A stretch of 64,000 nucleotides of DNA from Allodiplogaster sudhausi (GCA_945643635.1 CALZFC010000097.1:301501-365500), one strand, 5' to 3'; positions 11,707-24,776 are shown, counted from the stretch's first letter. Made by a program: numbers and translations. Notes: generated from the sequence alone by a model not told the origin.

Positions 11707-11922
11707 GAAGTCTCTAAAAATTAATCTATGCCAGTTTAACTTTCGGACTGTTGAGGAAAGCAGATAAAACAATGTTATAAGGAAGCAGGAAAAGATAAGA
11801 GATCAACTTTGCTAAAAAAAATAATCCGCAGGGAAAATATAAGCTCTCAATTGTCATTTCCTCTCGTGATTTTAACGGTATTTTAATGCTTATTTAAGGT
11901 CGTATTAAGATCTAAGGTCACG

Positions 11923-12185
11923 TTTGGAATGCATCTGATATGGACTGCATGTCTTCCAGTCATGAGCGGGCATTTTGTCTGCGGATCTTTAACACTTCTG
12001 TACGCACATGGCTCCATGGCAGCATGAGGATTCTGCTAACTGTTTGTCTCGCCGTCCGCTCTTTGCCATTGAGACCTTTTGTTAACGTCCCGCAGTTTGT
12101 GAAAGAAGCCCACATTCCGTCCAACTTGCATACAAACAGAACGAAAAGTTGCGAACATTTTGAGCATATTTTGCAGAAAATGAAA
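11923..12185 (-). promoter_or_regulatory. Conserved 5' flank of the complete EGAS-like gene
   Basis: Lies about 220-480 bp upstream of ATG 11706 and shares blocks with 4260-4580 upstream of the left paralogue. This is duplicated 5' flank, probably promoter or 5' transcribed sequence. No TATA box could be assigned with confidence. Confidence 0.45.
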
Positions 12186-12340
12186 AAAATGCTAAAAAAA
12201 TTGTCGCTATTCTGGCGATTGTATTCATTTGCCTTCTCTTTCTCTCTCTATCTTGCTGTCAGGTATGTTGCTTGTGCTAGACTACACTGGAATGCGCGAA
12301 CACAACCAGAGAACAACAAGAGAACATAACGAGAGCCAGT

Positions 12341-13287
12341 TAAGATAATGTTGAGAAAACAATGTTTATTTCACAAGTTATATGGCTAAACTTCAGCACT
12401 TTCCAACTTTTAATTTGGTTTTAAATCCTGCGAAAGTCCCTTTGGTGAGAAGAGAGAGAATAAAATAACTACACAGCGATGGGAAAGAATAGCATTTTTA
12501 TATAATTGTATAATGCATCATACAGAATTGCAGAATGATCTCTCTCACTCTCTCTGTTTCTTTCCTTTCTATTTTCTCCGACTTTCCCACTCACTCCTCA
12601 CGCTTCGCTCACCATCAGAACAAGGAGACATTTTGCGAGTTGGCGATTAAAATTGCTTCAGTAGGGGTTAGGATTATGATTGCAGCAGATTTATCGTTCG
12701 TAAGAGTTAAAGAGTTCTTTGCAATTTTATGAGTCTTCGTAATTTTTTTTCAAAATAGCGTATTCGAACATTCTGCTGCTCACCAATCATTATGGCAAAA
12801 AAGACTGATTGTGAGAAAGTAGTATGTTAATTGCATAGGACAATTCGTATTCTGTTGCTCCCTCATGTTGCTCTCCCGCTAGCCCCCAAACCCCCCACAT
12901 TTCCTTTCCTTCTAAGCACAGCCTGCCGGGGAAATTATGCTCTTGATAAATTTGCACGAAATTGAAAAGACTCAGAAATTTTGAAGGTTAATCTAACTAT
13001 CTACCTCGTTGCTTTATATACAAATTTATCTTCTCATTTAGATCTTTTTTCCAAGATTAATTGCACAGGTGATGTCATTTTTTTAAAATTATCTTGTGGT
13101 CAGATGAAACGTAGAAAATGGACTTCAAAGAAGGTGTTCAATATTTATGTGCACTCAATATGGCACGTATTATTACAGTATGCGGAATCGCTGCCTGCAA
13201 ACTGCGAGGCAGTCCGTTAAAGTAAAGTACATTCAATTAAAGTATATGAACTAATATGAGATCATTAAATCGTGATGACGACGTCGT
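12341..13287. other. Intergenic, dispersed repeat copy
   Basis: No exon recognised. About 12700-12830 resembles 19822-19935 (shared ATGAGTCTTCGTA and a following CGAACA...CTGCTG block), so both are copies of one dispersed sequence of unknown nature. Confidence 0.4.
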
Positions 13288-13764
13288 CTATCCCTGGTAA
13301 TCGCCGAAACCGCCCTGGCCAGCTCCACCGCCGAATCCTCCTTGGTTGAATCCGCCTCCTTGGTTGAATCCGCCTCCTTGGTTGAATCCACCCCCCTGCC
13401 CGAAGCCTCCTTGGTGGCCGAAGCCTCCTTGACCGAAGCCGCCTTGACCGAATCCTCCTTGGCCGAAGCCGCTTTGGCCGAATCCTCCTTGGTTGAATCC
13501 ACCGCCGGTGAATCCACCACCGCCAAGATTTCCGCGCGCACCATAACCTATGCAAGAAATCGTAATTCAAACTTTAGTATTTTTTTTACAAAAAAATGAT
13601 AATTCAATTTTTTTTGACAAATAATAACGATAAGTATTTGTCTGATCGAAAAGAAAGAAAATGGTGCAACCTCCTCCTCCTCCGATGCCGGCCGGTCTAC
13701 CGTAGCCCGCGGACGCGAGTGCGACGACAGCAGCAATTGCAACGAGAAGTCGGAGAAGAAGCAT
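13288..13764 (-). CDS. Small secreted glycine-rich protein
   Basis: Two exons (minus): 13671-13764 and 13288-13547, joined inside a Gly codon; 117 residues. The start at 13764 gives a signal peptide (MLLLRLLVAIAAVVALASAG), better than an in-frame ATG further upstream. The mature part is low complexity: Gly-rich with repeated GGFGQ and GGFNQ units, ending FGDYQG, without cysteine. It resembles the glycine-rich secreted or cuticle-associated and antimicrobial-type peptides common in nematodes, but exact function cannot be assigned. Opposite-strand Ser/Ala-rich frames are shadows of the repeat. Confidence 0.82.
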
Positions 13765-13822
13765 TCTCAGAGTGTTGGGAGTGTGCGAGAGGTTGGCTGT
13801 CTTGCCTTCTCCATTCGCATCG

Positions 13823-13830
13823 CTTTTATC
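13823..13830 (-). promoter_or_regulatory. TATA-like box of the Gly-rich gene
   Basis: GATAAAAG on the minus strand, about 60 bp upstream of the ATG at 13764. Position and sequence suit a core promoter; no other support. Confidence 0.35.
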
Positions 13831-13864
13831 CAAGACACAACCATTACGCGTTCGGCCATCAATG

Positions 13865-16392
13865 ACACTCTCAATTTGGCGACCCGTTTAAGCGTATCCT
13901 AATTGTCTCTGCCGTCTCGCAGTTGTCCGTGCTCTCTCGCACTCTTGAACCGCAGCCAACTCAACAGGATATCAGTCTCTCTTGTTCACCTTCCTACTTA
14001 TCATACACTCTCTTTATTCTCATGAGGTCAATCGCTCTTTCTTCACTCTCCTGCATCCACTATTTCCTTATCTTTTTTCTTGATAGTTTTCCATTCTTCT
14101 CCTCTTGCGCAGTCCTTCTTTTCTCTAACGAACTAGAAGTGGCAAGAAGAACGCAAACCTCAAGAAAACGTGAAACTTAACGAATGAACCGTCTAATCTG
14201 AAGGACGAGGGAACAACTTGTAATGACTGGCCATGAATTCTTCTTTCGATACTGCTGCTGTAAACTCGTTAACCTTTGCTCTCATTCTCTCTTCCTCCGC
14301 TTTTAATCATTCGGTGAAAAACGCCGACGATGAGTGCACTCTCTACGAATCAGTCTGTTTTTTTTTGTTACCTGATGATTCACAGCGAGAAGCTCATATT
14401 CTGAGCCGGTAAACTTACTCACCCAGGTCGCCGAACGCACTGCTTTAGATTTCGGAATTGGCCTTGCGTGACAAAGCAATGCCATGTTTGCCGAATGCAG
14501 GCCAGCTGGCGAGATATTTCCGCGTGACAGAGCAAACAGCGCATTTAGCAAAACAGTTGATAACCATCATAGCAGCACGAATCACATCTTGAGGAACAAG
14601 ATGCACTTATGAACAAGATATCGAGAAAAAATCAGGACCTCCTTTTTTAGCAATAGATTCTGACAGTGCTGATTCGCTTGAAAATGGCTCTTTTGTGTTT
14701 GTTAACTAATCACATAATGATTTTCCACTTGAAAGTTAAACTGCAATAATTGTGCGCAATGTGTTTGATTGCATCAGTCTGCCTTGTTGTAGGCTGTCTT
14801 ACACCCTTGTTGAGATTGTGCAATTAAGGAGAGTTAGGATGTTAGAATGACCCCATTCAACATTCTCGATCGGCTCTGCGTCTCTCACTCCGTTCGACGA
14901 TCGTTGTCTCTAGAATTGATTCTCTTTCATGGATCACAAAGAAAAGAACATCTCATTGGCCTTGCGATGCTTTAGTCTAGTACTACTCTAGAAGAGAAGT
15001 TTATAAAATGACAATAACATCCACCACTCGTCATTCTTGCCCATTCCTCTGTCAGATTTTTTAAGAGTTACTTCGCTGAACATGGCGGGCTCCTCCAATT
15101 CCAAGCTTTCCATGCGCTGCGATAAATCATTGAAAACATTGAAACGACGACGTAAAGGAGAATAAGGCGAGAAGATGACTTCGACTCGCGAAAGAGGAGA
15201 AGATGCAGGGACAACATCGCGAAGGCGGTAAAAGTAAATTCGGCGAATTGACGTTAAAAAAAACCCATTCTTTGTAAGTATGCGTGACGCAGGTGATAAG
15301 TAAATTTTGTTTAAGATTTTAAAAGAAAAGAATTCCAATCTATACAAACAAACGCTCGTCTTCAGAACCCTTGAGTAGGAAGGCCTGCCAAACAATGATA
15401 GGAACAGTGTTGAGTGTCATGCCTTCATATTGGGCCCGGACCGCGCCCGCATACGATAAGGCCGGGCCCGGGGGCTGGTCTCTTGCTGTGCAGGCCCGGC
15501 CTGGGCTGACCCGCTGTTTCTCGTGCCGGACTTGTTTTGTAATTCTTGGACTTCGTAAAATGTTTCAACCTCTGGAAGTAGAAAAATTAAGGCAACACAG
15601 TGAAAGGAGCAAACATATCGTTGAGATATTTATACGCTTACCGGCCTAATGATAGCATGACCGAGTGAGAGTACCATTTTTGATATGGAGAGAGCAACAG
15701 CCGGTACTAGCCTGTGCTTGTGCTGGAGACTGGAGAATCAGCAAGGACAGTTGGACGTTTCATGAAAATTGCCAGAGCGCAAGCCATGACGCTCAAGGCC
15801 TCTTCTAACGCACCACCTATGAAATGCTATACCTATTTACATCGTATATACAGATACATATACAAAAATGTTATGAGAACCAATGAAAGGATGATAGAAG
15901 TGAGAATTAATGCCTCCTATAGGGCATTAAACATAATGTTCACATAGTCATTGTGAAAGTTATTCATGGGAATAATAACAATTTTATGTGGTTCTAAAAA
16001 GGATCAAACACCATTTACTAAAGAGTCTCCATGTAGTATTAACGCGGGCAGATTTATCATATTTGAAAGAATAATGAATTGCTTAGGGCATATTCTCTTT
16101 CATTGTTTTGCCAGACAAAGCTCGACCACTTAAACAGTGACTCAACTTAGCATTTATCCTGGATTTATACAATAGTAGAAAGGGGAGAATTTTCCGACCC
16201 CTGTAATCGCATCTCTCTAAAAGACTTCTATCCACATTAACAATGTGAATATTTTCTTCAGTTGTCGCTTGTCGTTGAGGAGGCATTAATCCTCATGACG
16301 ACCAAAAAAAATGTTAAGACATTGGCTCTCTTAAAATTTTGTTTTTCTGAATATACGATGTAAATATTCATAGAATTGCATGCAGGTGCTCG
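13865..16392. other. 2.5 kb intergenic region without a supported gene
   Basis: No open frame here has homology, splice-site support or coding-like composition. A GC-rich block at about 15430-15525 resembles blocks at 6580-6855. The rest is AT-rich. Confidence 0.4.
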
Positions 16393-19019
16393 ATGCTGCA
16401 TCCGTTAGAAGAGGCCTTGACGGTCACGGCTACCACTCTGGCAATCTGCACAAACGGCCTGCTGGCCTTCCTGACGCTTCAGGCGCCAGCACGCACGAGC
16501 ATCGGCAACTACCGGCTGCTGCTACTCGCATTCTCCATCTCGAACATGATCCTCGCACTCGGGCATGCTATCATTAGGCCGGTAAGATCATAAATAAATC
16601 TATAAGATGTTTGCATTTGCTTTAAAATATTTTTTTCTTTTTTTTAACATTATATATATATTGCATTTAATAGACAACAGCCGGTTGATCGTTAGTCCTT
16701 TCAAACCAATTCTCCTATTCTCCTATTCACGTTTTCTAGGTGGTCCACCTGGCAGAGGACAGTCTCATCTTTTTCTCCCAACTCGCTCCTCGTCTACCGT
16801 ATTCTGGCGGAAAAGTGGCATGCACAATCTTCGTCTTTCTCTTCTACCAGACGTTCAGTCTGCTCGCGCTCCACTTTCTCTACCGATACAATGCCATTTG
16901 CGGGTGCTGAGATTGCTTTCTCTGTTGTTGAGGAATATTGTTATTTGAATAAAAAAAAAGTTTTTTTTTCAGACAAAAATTATATATAAACATATAAAGA
17001 ATGTGTACATACATACATATATTTTTTTTTCTTTTTCATATGCAGACCCTCCTGGCTACGATGGACAAGTGGCGTTCGCTTCTGGAAGCGTTGCGCTCTC
17101 ATTGGAGCCGGCGCGCTCCTATTCAATGCACCTTTTACAATGCTTGCCAGTGTCGTCTGTGAGAAGACGCCATATGCTGAAGAAGTATACTTATACTTTC
17201 TTTTCGGTCATAAAAGTTGCACACGTTTAGCAAGCGTTAAAATACATTCGATAGGAAATATATGAAGAATGGTGGCTCCGTTTTATCACGTAGTAGTATC
17301 CCACGCCAATCATCATACATACATACATCGGAATTTTAAAATATTACATTCTGTCTAACAAAAAATATTATACAAAGCTAAAAGATAAAGAAGGATTATG
17401 GGAACAAATTGCAAAGAGCACACGCCTTTTAGACATTCGCCAAGCTTCCTCTCAAGGAGAACTACGACTTGGACGTCTTTCGTCACACCTACTTTGCCAT
17501 CCTTGTAAAAGTAAATCTTTTTTTTTCTTTCAATTGTACATACCATATTTTCTGTATTGTACTGTCTTCTACGTTTCAAGACACCCAACGCGAACGGAGA
17601 CATTGTGCTGAACACGCAGATCCTGGTCGGGCTCGCAGCGAACAGCTTAATCGTGATCGGTTTGTTTTAATTTGGCCATATACATATGTATGTATGTATG
17701 TAGATTGCGTTGCAAGGCTTTACTATTGGAATGCTGGAACTCAGGAACACAACTGGGAACAAGAAAAGTCAACTGTTTATAAAAGCGACCTGTGAGCCAC
17801 ATATAGAGCTGGGAGATGGTGTACTTTCATAAAGGCATAGGGAATAGTGCAGAACAGGTAGATATGATAATCTTCTCACGTGATATATGTATCTCCATCT
17901 ACATGACACATGCATATAAGACAGTGTGAATTAAAAAGTTTGGTTGTTTTCTGCAATTTTCTTATTATGCTGTTATTTTTGGCACGGATTTAGAATATTC
18001 CACAGTAATTATTGACGATCGTTAAAATTGCCAGATCAGCGATTTGGCAATTTTAACGATCGTCAATAATGGCAAACAGTGGAATATTCGAAATCCACAG
18101 TGGAATATTCTAAATCCGTGCCAAAAATAACAGCATACTCGAAAATTGCAGAAAAAAACCAAACTTTTTAATTCACACTGTCTTATATGTATGTACATAT
18201 GTTTTTGTTTCTCGTTCCTTCTCTTTACACTACTCTATTTTGTGTACACACAGTCACCAGTAGCGTCATCATCTTTTGCATCGTCCGAATTCGGCACGCC
18301 TTCCGAACGATCCAACTATCGGACCGGACGCGCGAGCTGCATCGACAGCTCTTCAAGGCGCTCCTCATCCAGGTGCACCACAACTCTGCTCTTTTGACCC
18401 TAGTGAGGCTGGGCCTATAAGCCTTCCTGGACTTCCACGTTTGGACGCCCATAAAAATAATTAGGAAAAACCAGAGAAAACTGGATAAAAAATGCATTCG
18501 TCAACACAAATAATCCAGGAAATATCGGGACATTAATCGCTTGTTCTTTTCAGACACTTATTCCGACCGTCTTTTCCTATCTACCATTAGTCATGATTCT
18601 ATGGGCAGCATTGACAGGTTTCAGGATATTTTTGACTTTTCGTCATAAATAGACATATAAATCCCCTTTTGCAGGCATAAATCTTGGTAACACGGGCACT
18701 CTCCTCGTGCGACTCACCGTTATCTTCCCAATCAGCGACCCCGTCATCGTCATTTACTTTGTGAGATGCCTGCGTGTACAGGTGCGAGACGATATACATA
18801 CTCCTCGATATTTTAAACGAGATTGGGTTTTAAAGAGAACAATCAATTTTTTGCAGTGTTAGCATGCGTGAATAAAAAAAAATTTGCATAATATACCAGG
18901 TCACCACTCGCATGTCGTTTCTGCTCAAATTCGCTAGAGCTCTGCTAAAGAGAAGAAACATGTCGATGGTAGCTCCCGAGTCAGCATTCACGTCTACGAG
19001 TATTACTCTTGCCTCGTAA
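16393..19019 (+). CDS. Str-type seven-transmembrane chemoreceptor
   Basis: Nine exons: 16393-16581, 16740-16903, 17046-17184, 17433-17504, 17581-17659, 18254-18372, 18554-18617, 18675-18781, 18900-19019. All junctions are in phase; 350 residues, the usual length for the family. Features of nematode Str/Srj/Srd receptors are present: an N-terminal hydrophobic segment without signal peptide, an early NYRLLLLAFSISN region, LALHFLYRYNAIC after the third segment, the loop motif RELHRQLFKALLIQTLIPT, and the C-terminal FPISDPVIVIYFVR. Receptors of this kind act in chemosensory neurons through G proteins; the ligand is unknown. The gene is complete and probably functional. An intron carries a small inverted-repeat element. 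The gene is convergent with the UGT. Confidence 0.92.
17913..18189. mobile_element. MITE-like palindromic element in the chemoreceptor intron
   Basis: About 277 bp. The left end CATATAAGACAGTGTGAA pairs with the right end TTCACACTGTCTTATATG, and pairing extends almost to the centre (GACGATCGTTAAAATTGCC and complement). A duplicated GTGGAATATTC sits near the middle. It is non-coding, within the intron 17660-18253. Confidence 0.75.
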
Positions 19020-20132
19020 TTATATGTAATCAAATTAATAGTGGCTCATAATGTTATGTATTATATAAATATATGTATTTATATTCTTGCCTATGAACTA
19101 GCCAGTTTGATATTGCATATAGCCGGCGAATATTACGGGGGGACTATTGCTGTTCTACTAGAGGAAGAGCTAATATGTTCAATGGCATTATCAAGGGAGG
19201 AGTATTATTTATTAGAGGGGGGGGGGATTCAGTAATCGAAGGTACTAATAGAGAAAATACTAATATTCATGCGCTTGAGCTAGCCATTTTGATATTGCAT
19301 GTAACCGGCGAAATTTCAATTGTTTTGCAATAATCTCACAATTTGCAACTCTATTGTATTCAATGAGATAAATACTGAGATTCTCAGGTCAACATTCGAG
19401 CTTTCATTGTCTGTGCAAAACAATATCTGAAGAGAATAGTAATGAAACGTGCACTGAGTGTATATATCATTGTTCTTTCAAATGTGATGCATCTATCTAC
19501 TACATCCGTGAATATACGAAAAGCCATTTCGTTGAAATTTGTGCACTATTGTTCCAGAATTGTACTATGAATGCGTACATTGGGCGTATCCGCTGAGTAC
19601 ATAACCATATGCACGCGGTTAACGAGCATCCTTTTCTATCGCAAATCACGTCATTTGTATCCTTTCCTCACTCTTACCCAACAATGCTGCTCTATGTGCT
19701 CTATGCTACCTCCACAGCGTCATAGATAATTTTACGGGTTGAAATAGCTTCAATACGGGAAGGCTTGTGAGTCAAATATCTGTGTATATTTCCCCTTCAG
19801 TATTTCGCGAGTGGAAAACGTTAGAGAGGTTCTTCGAACTTTTATGAGTCTTCGTAGACGTCCATAATCGTACAGTCGAACACTCTGCTGGTCAAACAAT
19901 CATAATGAACATAACAAGGAGAAAGTATCACAAGAACATACAGTGATAAGCAATGAGAACATAATGTACAAGCTACTCACCATTCCAATTGCATAACAAA
20001 TGTACATGCACATGGAACCTTGCACTTTCGTGCCACTTCCACGATGATAACATACAACTTCTATCCTCCGCCCTCTCACTGTGTCTTTCTCTTTTCCTTC
20101 TCTCTCTCTCTCTCTCTCTTTACAAACATTTC
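19020..20132. other. Intergenic between convergent genes
   Basis: No gene seen. About 19096-19130 and 19277-19313 repeat the motif TTTGATATTGCAT flanking a G-rich piece. ACTAATAGAGAAAATAC at about 19240 matches the end of the TIR element at 58105-58232, suggesting a degraded relative. About 19822-19935 matches 12700-12830. Confidence 0.4.
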
Positions 20133-21144
20133 CTATTCTACTTTAGCCTTGGCACGTCTCGCGATCACTGCATGGAGAACGCCTGCACCGATCATGACGG
20201 CGCATCTCCACAACAGCATTCCGGAGAGAAGCAAGATGACGAGAGCAACACTCGCGGCAGTAAGTAAAATGTCATGGCCGTAGTGAGCAAAGTCGGACAG
20301 AAGAGCGCCCGTTACTTGCAGGTGGCCGTGGAGATTCTGGAAAGATAGGCTAAACAATTTAGTCTTTTTTAAGCATGTATATGCGAAAAACATTTAAACA
20401 AAATTTATTCCAAATTCCGTGACTAAATCTTCGCCTATACTGGAAAAAAGCTAACTTTTTCGTCTTAAGTAGTAAAAAATTTCAGTCTGAAAGTATCTAT
20501 AGACCAAGAAAATAAGACCTTATACTTGGCAGCGTATTCGATAGATTCGATGAAGATCTTCTCAATCTGCTCCGGAAAAGTTAGCAACTGCTCGGCCAGC
20601 TCCTTTGAGCGGGCGCGGGTGCTGAGTAATAAAAATGATAATAAGCCAAATGGAAGATAAGAGCTTACTGCATCTTAACAGTTAAGGATTCTTTTAATTA
20701 ATAAAAAAAATTATTTAATTTAATCTGAAAAAATCAAAAAACCTTGGCTCTCGCAGAATGAAGTGCAAAGCTTCGATCATCGTTGATGGTGAGATTTCGT
20801 ATTTGCTAAATATGAAGGAAATTAAACAAATTATATAAATATAAATGAATAGAGGTTGTGGACAATTTTTTTAAATTTATTTTCAACCTTTTCAAGGAAT
20901 TCACACAATAATTATGAATGTCTAAAAGTAATTGGCAATAACTAATTAATTAGGAAGAATTAAGAACCTGAGCGTTCGTCCGATGCCGAGTTGCGATGCG
21001 CGCCATGCATTGTGCATCTGGTCAGCGAATAGCGGAATAGCGACGAGCGGGACGCCAGCGAAGGCGGACTCAGTCAGAGAGTTCAGGCCGACGTGAGAGA
21101 CGAAGCCAACCACACGAGAGTCATCTGAAAGAGTGAGCGAGGGA

Positions 21145-21179
<35 letters not shown>

Positions 21180-21225
21180 TGATAGAGGAAAAGGGAGCGA
21201 GATAGAGAAAGAGAGTGAGTGAGAG

Positions 21226-21272
<47 letters not shown>

Positions 21273-23388
21273 AATATATAGCTCGTGAAAAGTTATTTAG
21301 TTAATTTCGAGTATCATTTATTAGCGTTCATTTATGATGCAACTCACATAAGAGATCCGTCTGCGGCAACCAGTCGACGGTGATCAGATTGGAAGAGTTG
21401 AACGTGACCGGACCATCGTACTTGAAGACGAAGTTGAACTCGGGAAATGCCTGGGAAATTATCTAGCGAATGATAAGTATATGTACATATACATATGTAC
21501 ATATGTAACAATTGTTCGTTCTTTATATCCTCTTTCTAAATCTACAAAACACCCAATTCGTTTTCTCTCAATCTCTACCATTATTTATCTCTAAGATGCT
21601 TATGGTTAGATAGCTTACATGTGCTGCGGCGTCGAAACTGTCCAGCACGTGTCTCGGGATAACACTCGATGGCACCTTAGGAGAAAAAGTTATTTTAAAA
21701 CAAAATAGTATTGAATTAATAAAATAGTATCTGACTTCAACGAAACTTCAAATGAAAAAAAAATTAACAACAAAATTTAAATCAAAGTCCAACTTGAGTT
21801 CCGAATGAAATGATGACTGCTCCGTGGCAGCCGACAACATTCAAGAGCTCATCGAAGCGCTTAAACACCTTCTTTTTTGTGTTGTATGTAAAATACAAGA
21901 GATATTTTAAATAAAGAAAAGAAAGGAGACAAACTCTCGAGAGTGGCTTCGGCTTTTGCATTCCGATTCCCCCGATCAGCTTTGCACGTGGCGGCAATGG
22001 CCGCGTCTCTGCGAGCAGCATGTTCGTGTTCGCAAAGTCAAAGGTCACATTTCTGAATATTCTTTTTTTTTTCTTAAAATAAGTTTTTAAAAAATAAACT
22101 AGACCGTTCTTTTTCCTATTCCTAACTATTCGAGCAATCGGCGTCCTTTAAATCACATGCCCTCTCGCCCTTGTGTCAGCCAAGACGGGAGCGAATTCAA
22201 CAATGGGTATGTCATTTTACCATTAGCAAGCATATACTCTAACTTTTTTCCAACTTTTAACCTACTTGCGCTCTATAAGAAGTAGGAATGGTGAAATGAC
22301 ATGAGCAAAAGAAAGCCAACCGAGTGAGCGCGACCGCGTCCGGAAACTTGTCGCCGTATCTCGACCGGAACAAGGCTGTCTGGAAGAATTTTTTATATTC
22401 TTTAAAATCTTATTAATTATATATAAAAAAAACTTATTTATTTATTTATTTAACTATTAATAATAATAAAAGCGGTCGCAGGTGCGCAAAGGATAGAGAG
22501 TGCTAGACGCCTAATGTGCTGACATATTGCTCGGCCATGTACCAATAGCCCTGCGACGCGTGCCACGTGCGGTACGTGTCGAGGAGGCGGTCGATGAAGT
22601 GGAGGCGATTGGGCGAGACGCGCGCGTCCAGGATCCCTGCAGTTTCATTAATTAATTGATTAATTAATTTTTATTTTATGTTTATTAAATAACCATAAAA
22701 CTACTGTTTGAATTTTTTGTTTGATACAAGGCCGAGAGAATGAATGTAATTTAGCGAGTGATTACAGTGATTACAATTTACAGCAAAGAGTTAATATATA
22801 ATTTTTAATTATTGGATTTTTTTTTCAAGAATGCATATACATATTTTTATATTCCCCAAAAGTTGCCCTAACAATTCTCGTAGGCCGGCAACTCGGGTAC
22901 GCCTGACGCCTTCGTCGTAATCTGCAAGGGCGGCGTCGCCACGAATGACGTCACCGGGCGGACGCCAGCGGCCGCGAGCAGCCCGAACGCACAGAAGTCG
23001 TACGCTGACACGAGCGCGACGTTGTAGACGGTGGACGAGAGAAGATTTTGGACATCGACAGAGTCAAGCGTGTCTTCAAGCATCTTTTCATCATCTTCAT
23101 GTTTGACCAATTTTAAAAATTTCAAAACTCCCGCCATTTCTTATATTCAAATAAATTGGACAAGACGCAACCGACTCACACGCGCACATCTTGTTAGAGA
23201 GATCGGCGAAGGTGCGTCGATGATTGGTGAGGAATGGCGTCCACGATGGCGTAAAAGTGAAGGGATCCTCAAGTTCGAAAATGTGAGAATAATAAATAGC
23301 TTGAGAAATCATTTGTCCAAATTATTATCAAGTATCGAAAGCATTTTTAAAAATATCATTCTTTCTCTTCATTTCCTCTCTCTCCCTC

Positions 23389-23419
<31 letters not shown>

Positions 23420-23818
23420 CGCCATTTTGTCTCTCTCCCTCTCATTCTTCATAAATACCTGAAGATGTGCAGCCGACGTGTCCCACGGGCTGCCGTCGGG
23501 GAAGTCGACGGTCACGAGACGGCGCACGGCAGCACTGCCGTTGCTGCGCACCAGGCTGTTCATGCGCGTCAGGATGAGGTCCTGGAACGAAGTGACAAAA
23601 TGGCGGGAGATTCAAATTGTAACTTATTATCAGTCATGGATTACGGTAGAAATGGGCCACGAACGAACCACTTGATGCCCATGACGGACGAGTGCCTCGA
23701 TGAGCCCGTCCGCAAATGCGACATGGCTCTTCCCCAGAGAGTTCAGATAGACGAGGACGTCGAGAGAGCGAGCAGACGACGAGAGGAATAGGAGAGGGAA
23801 AAGCAGAGGGAGAAGCAT
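20133..23818 (-). CDS. UDP-glucuronosyltransferase (UGT family)
   Basis: Fourteen exons (minus): 23669-23818, 23459-23581, 23180-23267, 22873-23127, 22524-22636, 22321-22379, 21935-22052, 21794-21871, 21619-21675, 21348-21450, 20968-21124, 20743-20805, 20519-20621, 20133-20336. Phases agree; 556 residues, normal for the family. The N-terminal signal peptide (MLLPLLFPLLFLSSSARS) is followed by GKSHVAFADGLIEAL with the usual catalytic-type His. The donor-sugar domain has FKYDG...NLITVDWLPQTDLL and GFVSHVGLNSLTESAFAGVP...FADQMHNA. A C-terminal TM helix (about LTAASVALVILLLSGMLLW) and basic tail end the protein. It is expected to conjugate UDP-sugars to small lipophilic compounds on the luminal face of the ER. 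The usual HGG of the sugar-binding signature reads HVG here. The acceptor of exon 23180-23267 is weak. Confidence 0.92.
21128..21270. repeat. (GA)n tract in UGT intron
   Basis: GA-rich simple sequence between UGT exons 20968-21124 and 21348-21450. Confidence 0.9.
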
Positions 23819-23939
23819 TTCGCGTCGACCTAATGGTGAGAGGGTTTTTCTCAGCAGGAGAAAAAATATTTATTCACTGAATCAAGAACATACTTCCTTC
23901 TCTCATTCACTTTTATAGCTGATTGCGTGACGCATTCAC

Positions 23940-24330
23940 ACTTTGTTTGTGAGTATAAATGGGAAAAAGTGATAATAAGGTGGTGAGAGATTGACAACTG
24001 AGAGGGAGAGAGTCGAGAGAGTTCTAATTGGAGTAGAAGAAAGAGAGCAAAAGAGGTTTTTTTTTCTCTCCATCAAAATCAAGGTCAAAATCATACGTCC
24101 ATCAGAGGTTACGTGAGCGTTTCGCAAGTTTCGAGTGTTGATCGAGGTACCAGGAACTAGATTTTGGTAGAAAAACAACAAAAAAAGAGCAGAGGCCGAC
24201 AAGGAAACAAACATGAATGGGTGTGCTCGAGTCTTCAACAGTTCGAGATGATAAAATAAAGGGAATCTCATTAAGGAGATCATCTCATGAATGAGATGGT
24301 CAGCTGTCATATCAGCTGTCATATGGAAGA
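23940..24330 (-). promoter_or_regulatory. Upstream elements of the UGT gene
   Basis: Upstream of ATG 23818: a TATA-like GTATAAAT at about 23952 (plus-strand reading), a GATA-type TGATAA at about 23969 (the sequence bound by intestinal GATA factors in nematodes), and two tandem CAGCTG E-boxes in a 12-bp direct repeat (TCAGCTGTCATA twice) at about 24300-24325. These are motif matches only; their relevance to this gene is inference. Confidence 0.3.
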
Positions 24331-24568
24331 TGCAATCTCAGCGGTTTAAGAGACACGAGCACCCACGGCCAAACTAAACCAAGAGCTGCTGATGGTCGGT
24401 TATCTAATCAAATGGGGAGCAGTGGCCGTCTTTTGTGTACTATAGAAGGAGTAAAGGTACAGATTCTTCTACTTCAATCCCGACAATTTTAACTTCAGTG
24501 CAACATCGAAAGGGACCAATGCAATCGTTTCTATCTATCTCTCCCTCTCCCTCTCTCTCTACTTTTTT

Positions 24569-24610
<42 letters not shown>

Positions 24611-24731
24611 ATTCACTGCAGGAAGCACATTGCCCCATCGTCCTGGAGAGCACAGGAGGAGTGGACCACTATCATGCTCATTATGTACCATCTTCCACAC
24701 ATGACCACTGACCACAGCACAGCTACGTATG

Positions 24732-24776
<45 letters not shown>

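Noticed and set aside
14988..15395. 135-codon minus-strand frame
   Set aside because: No homology and no splice or promoter support.
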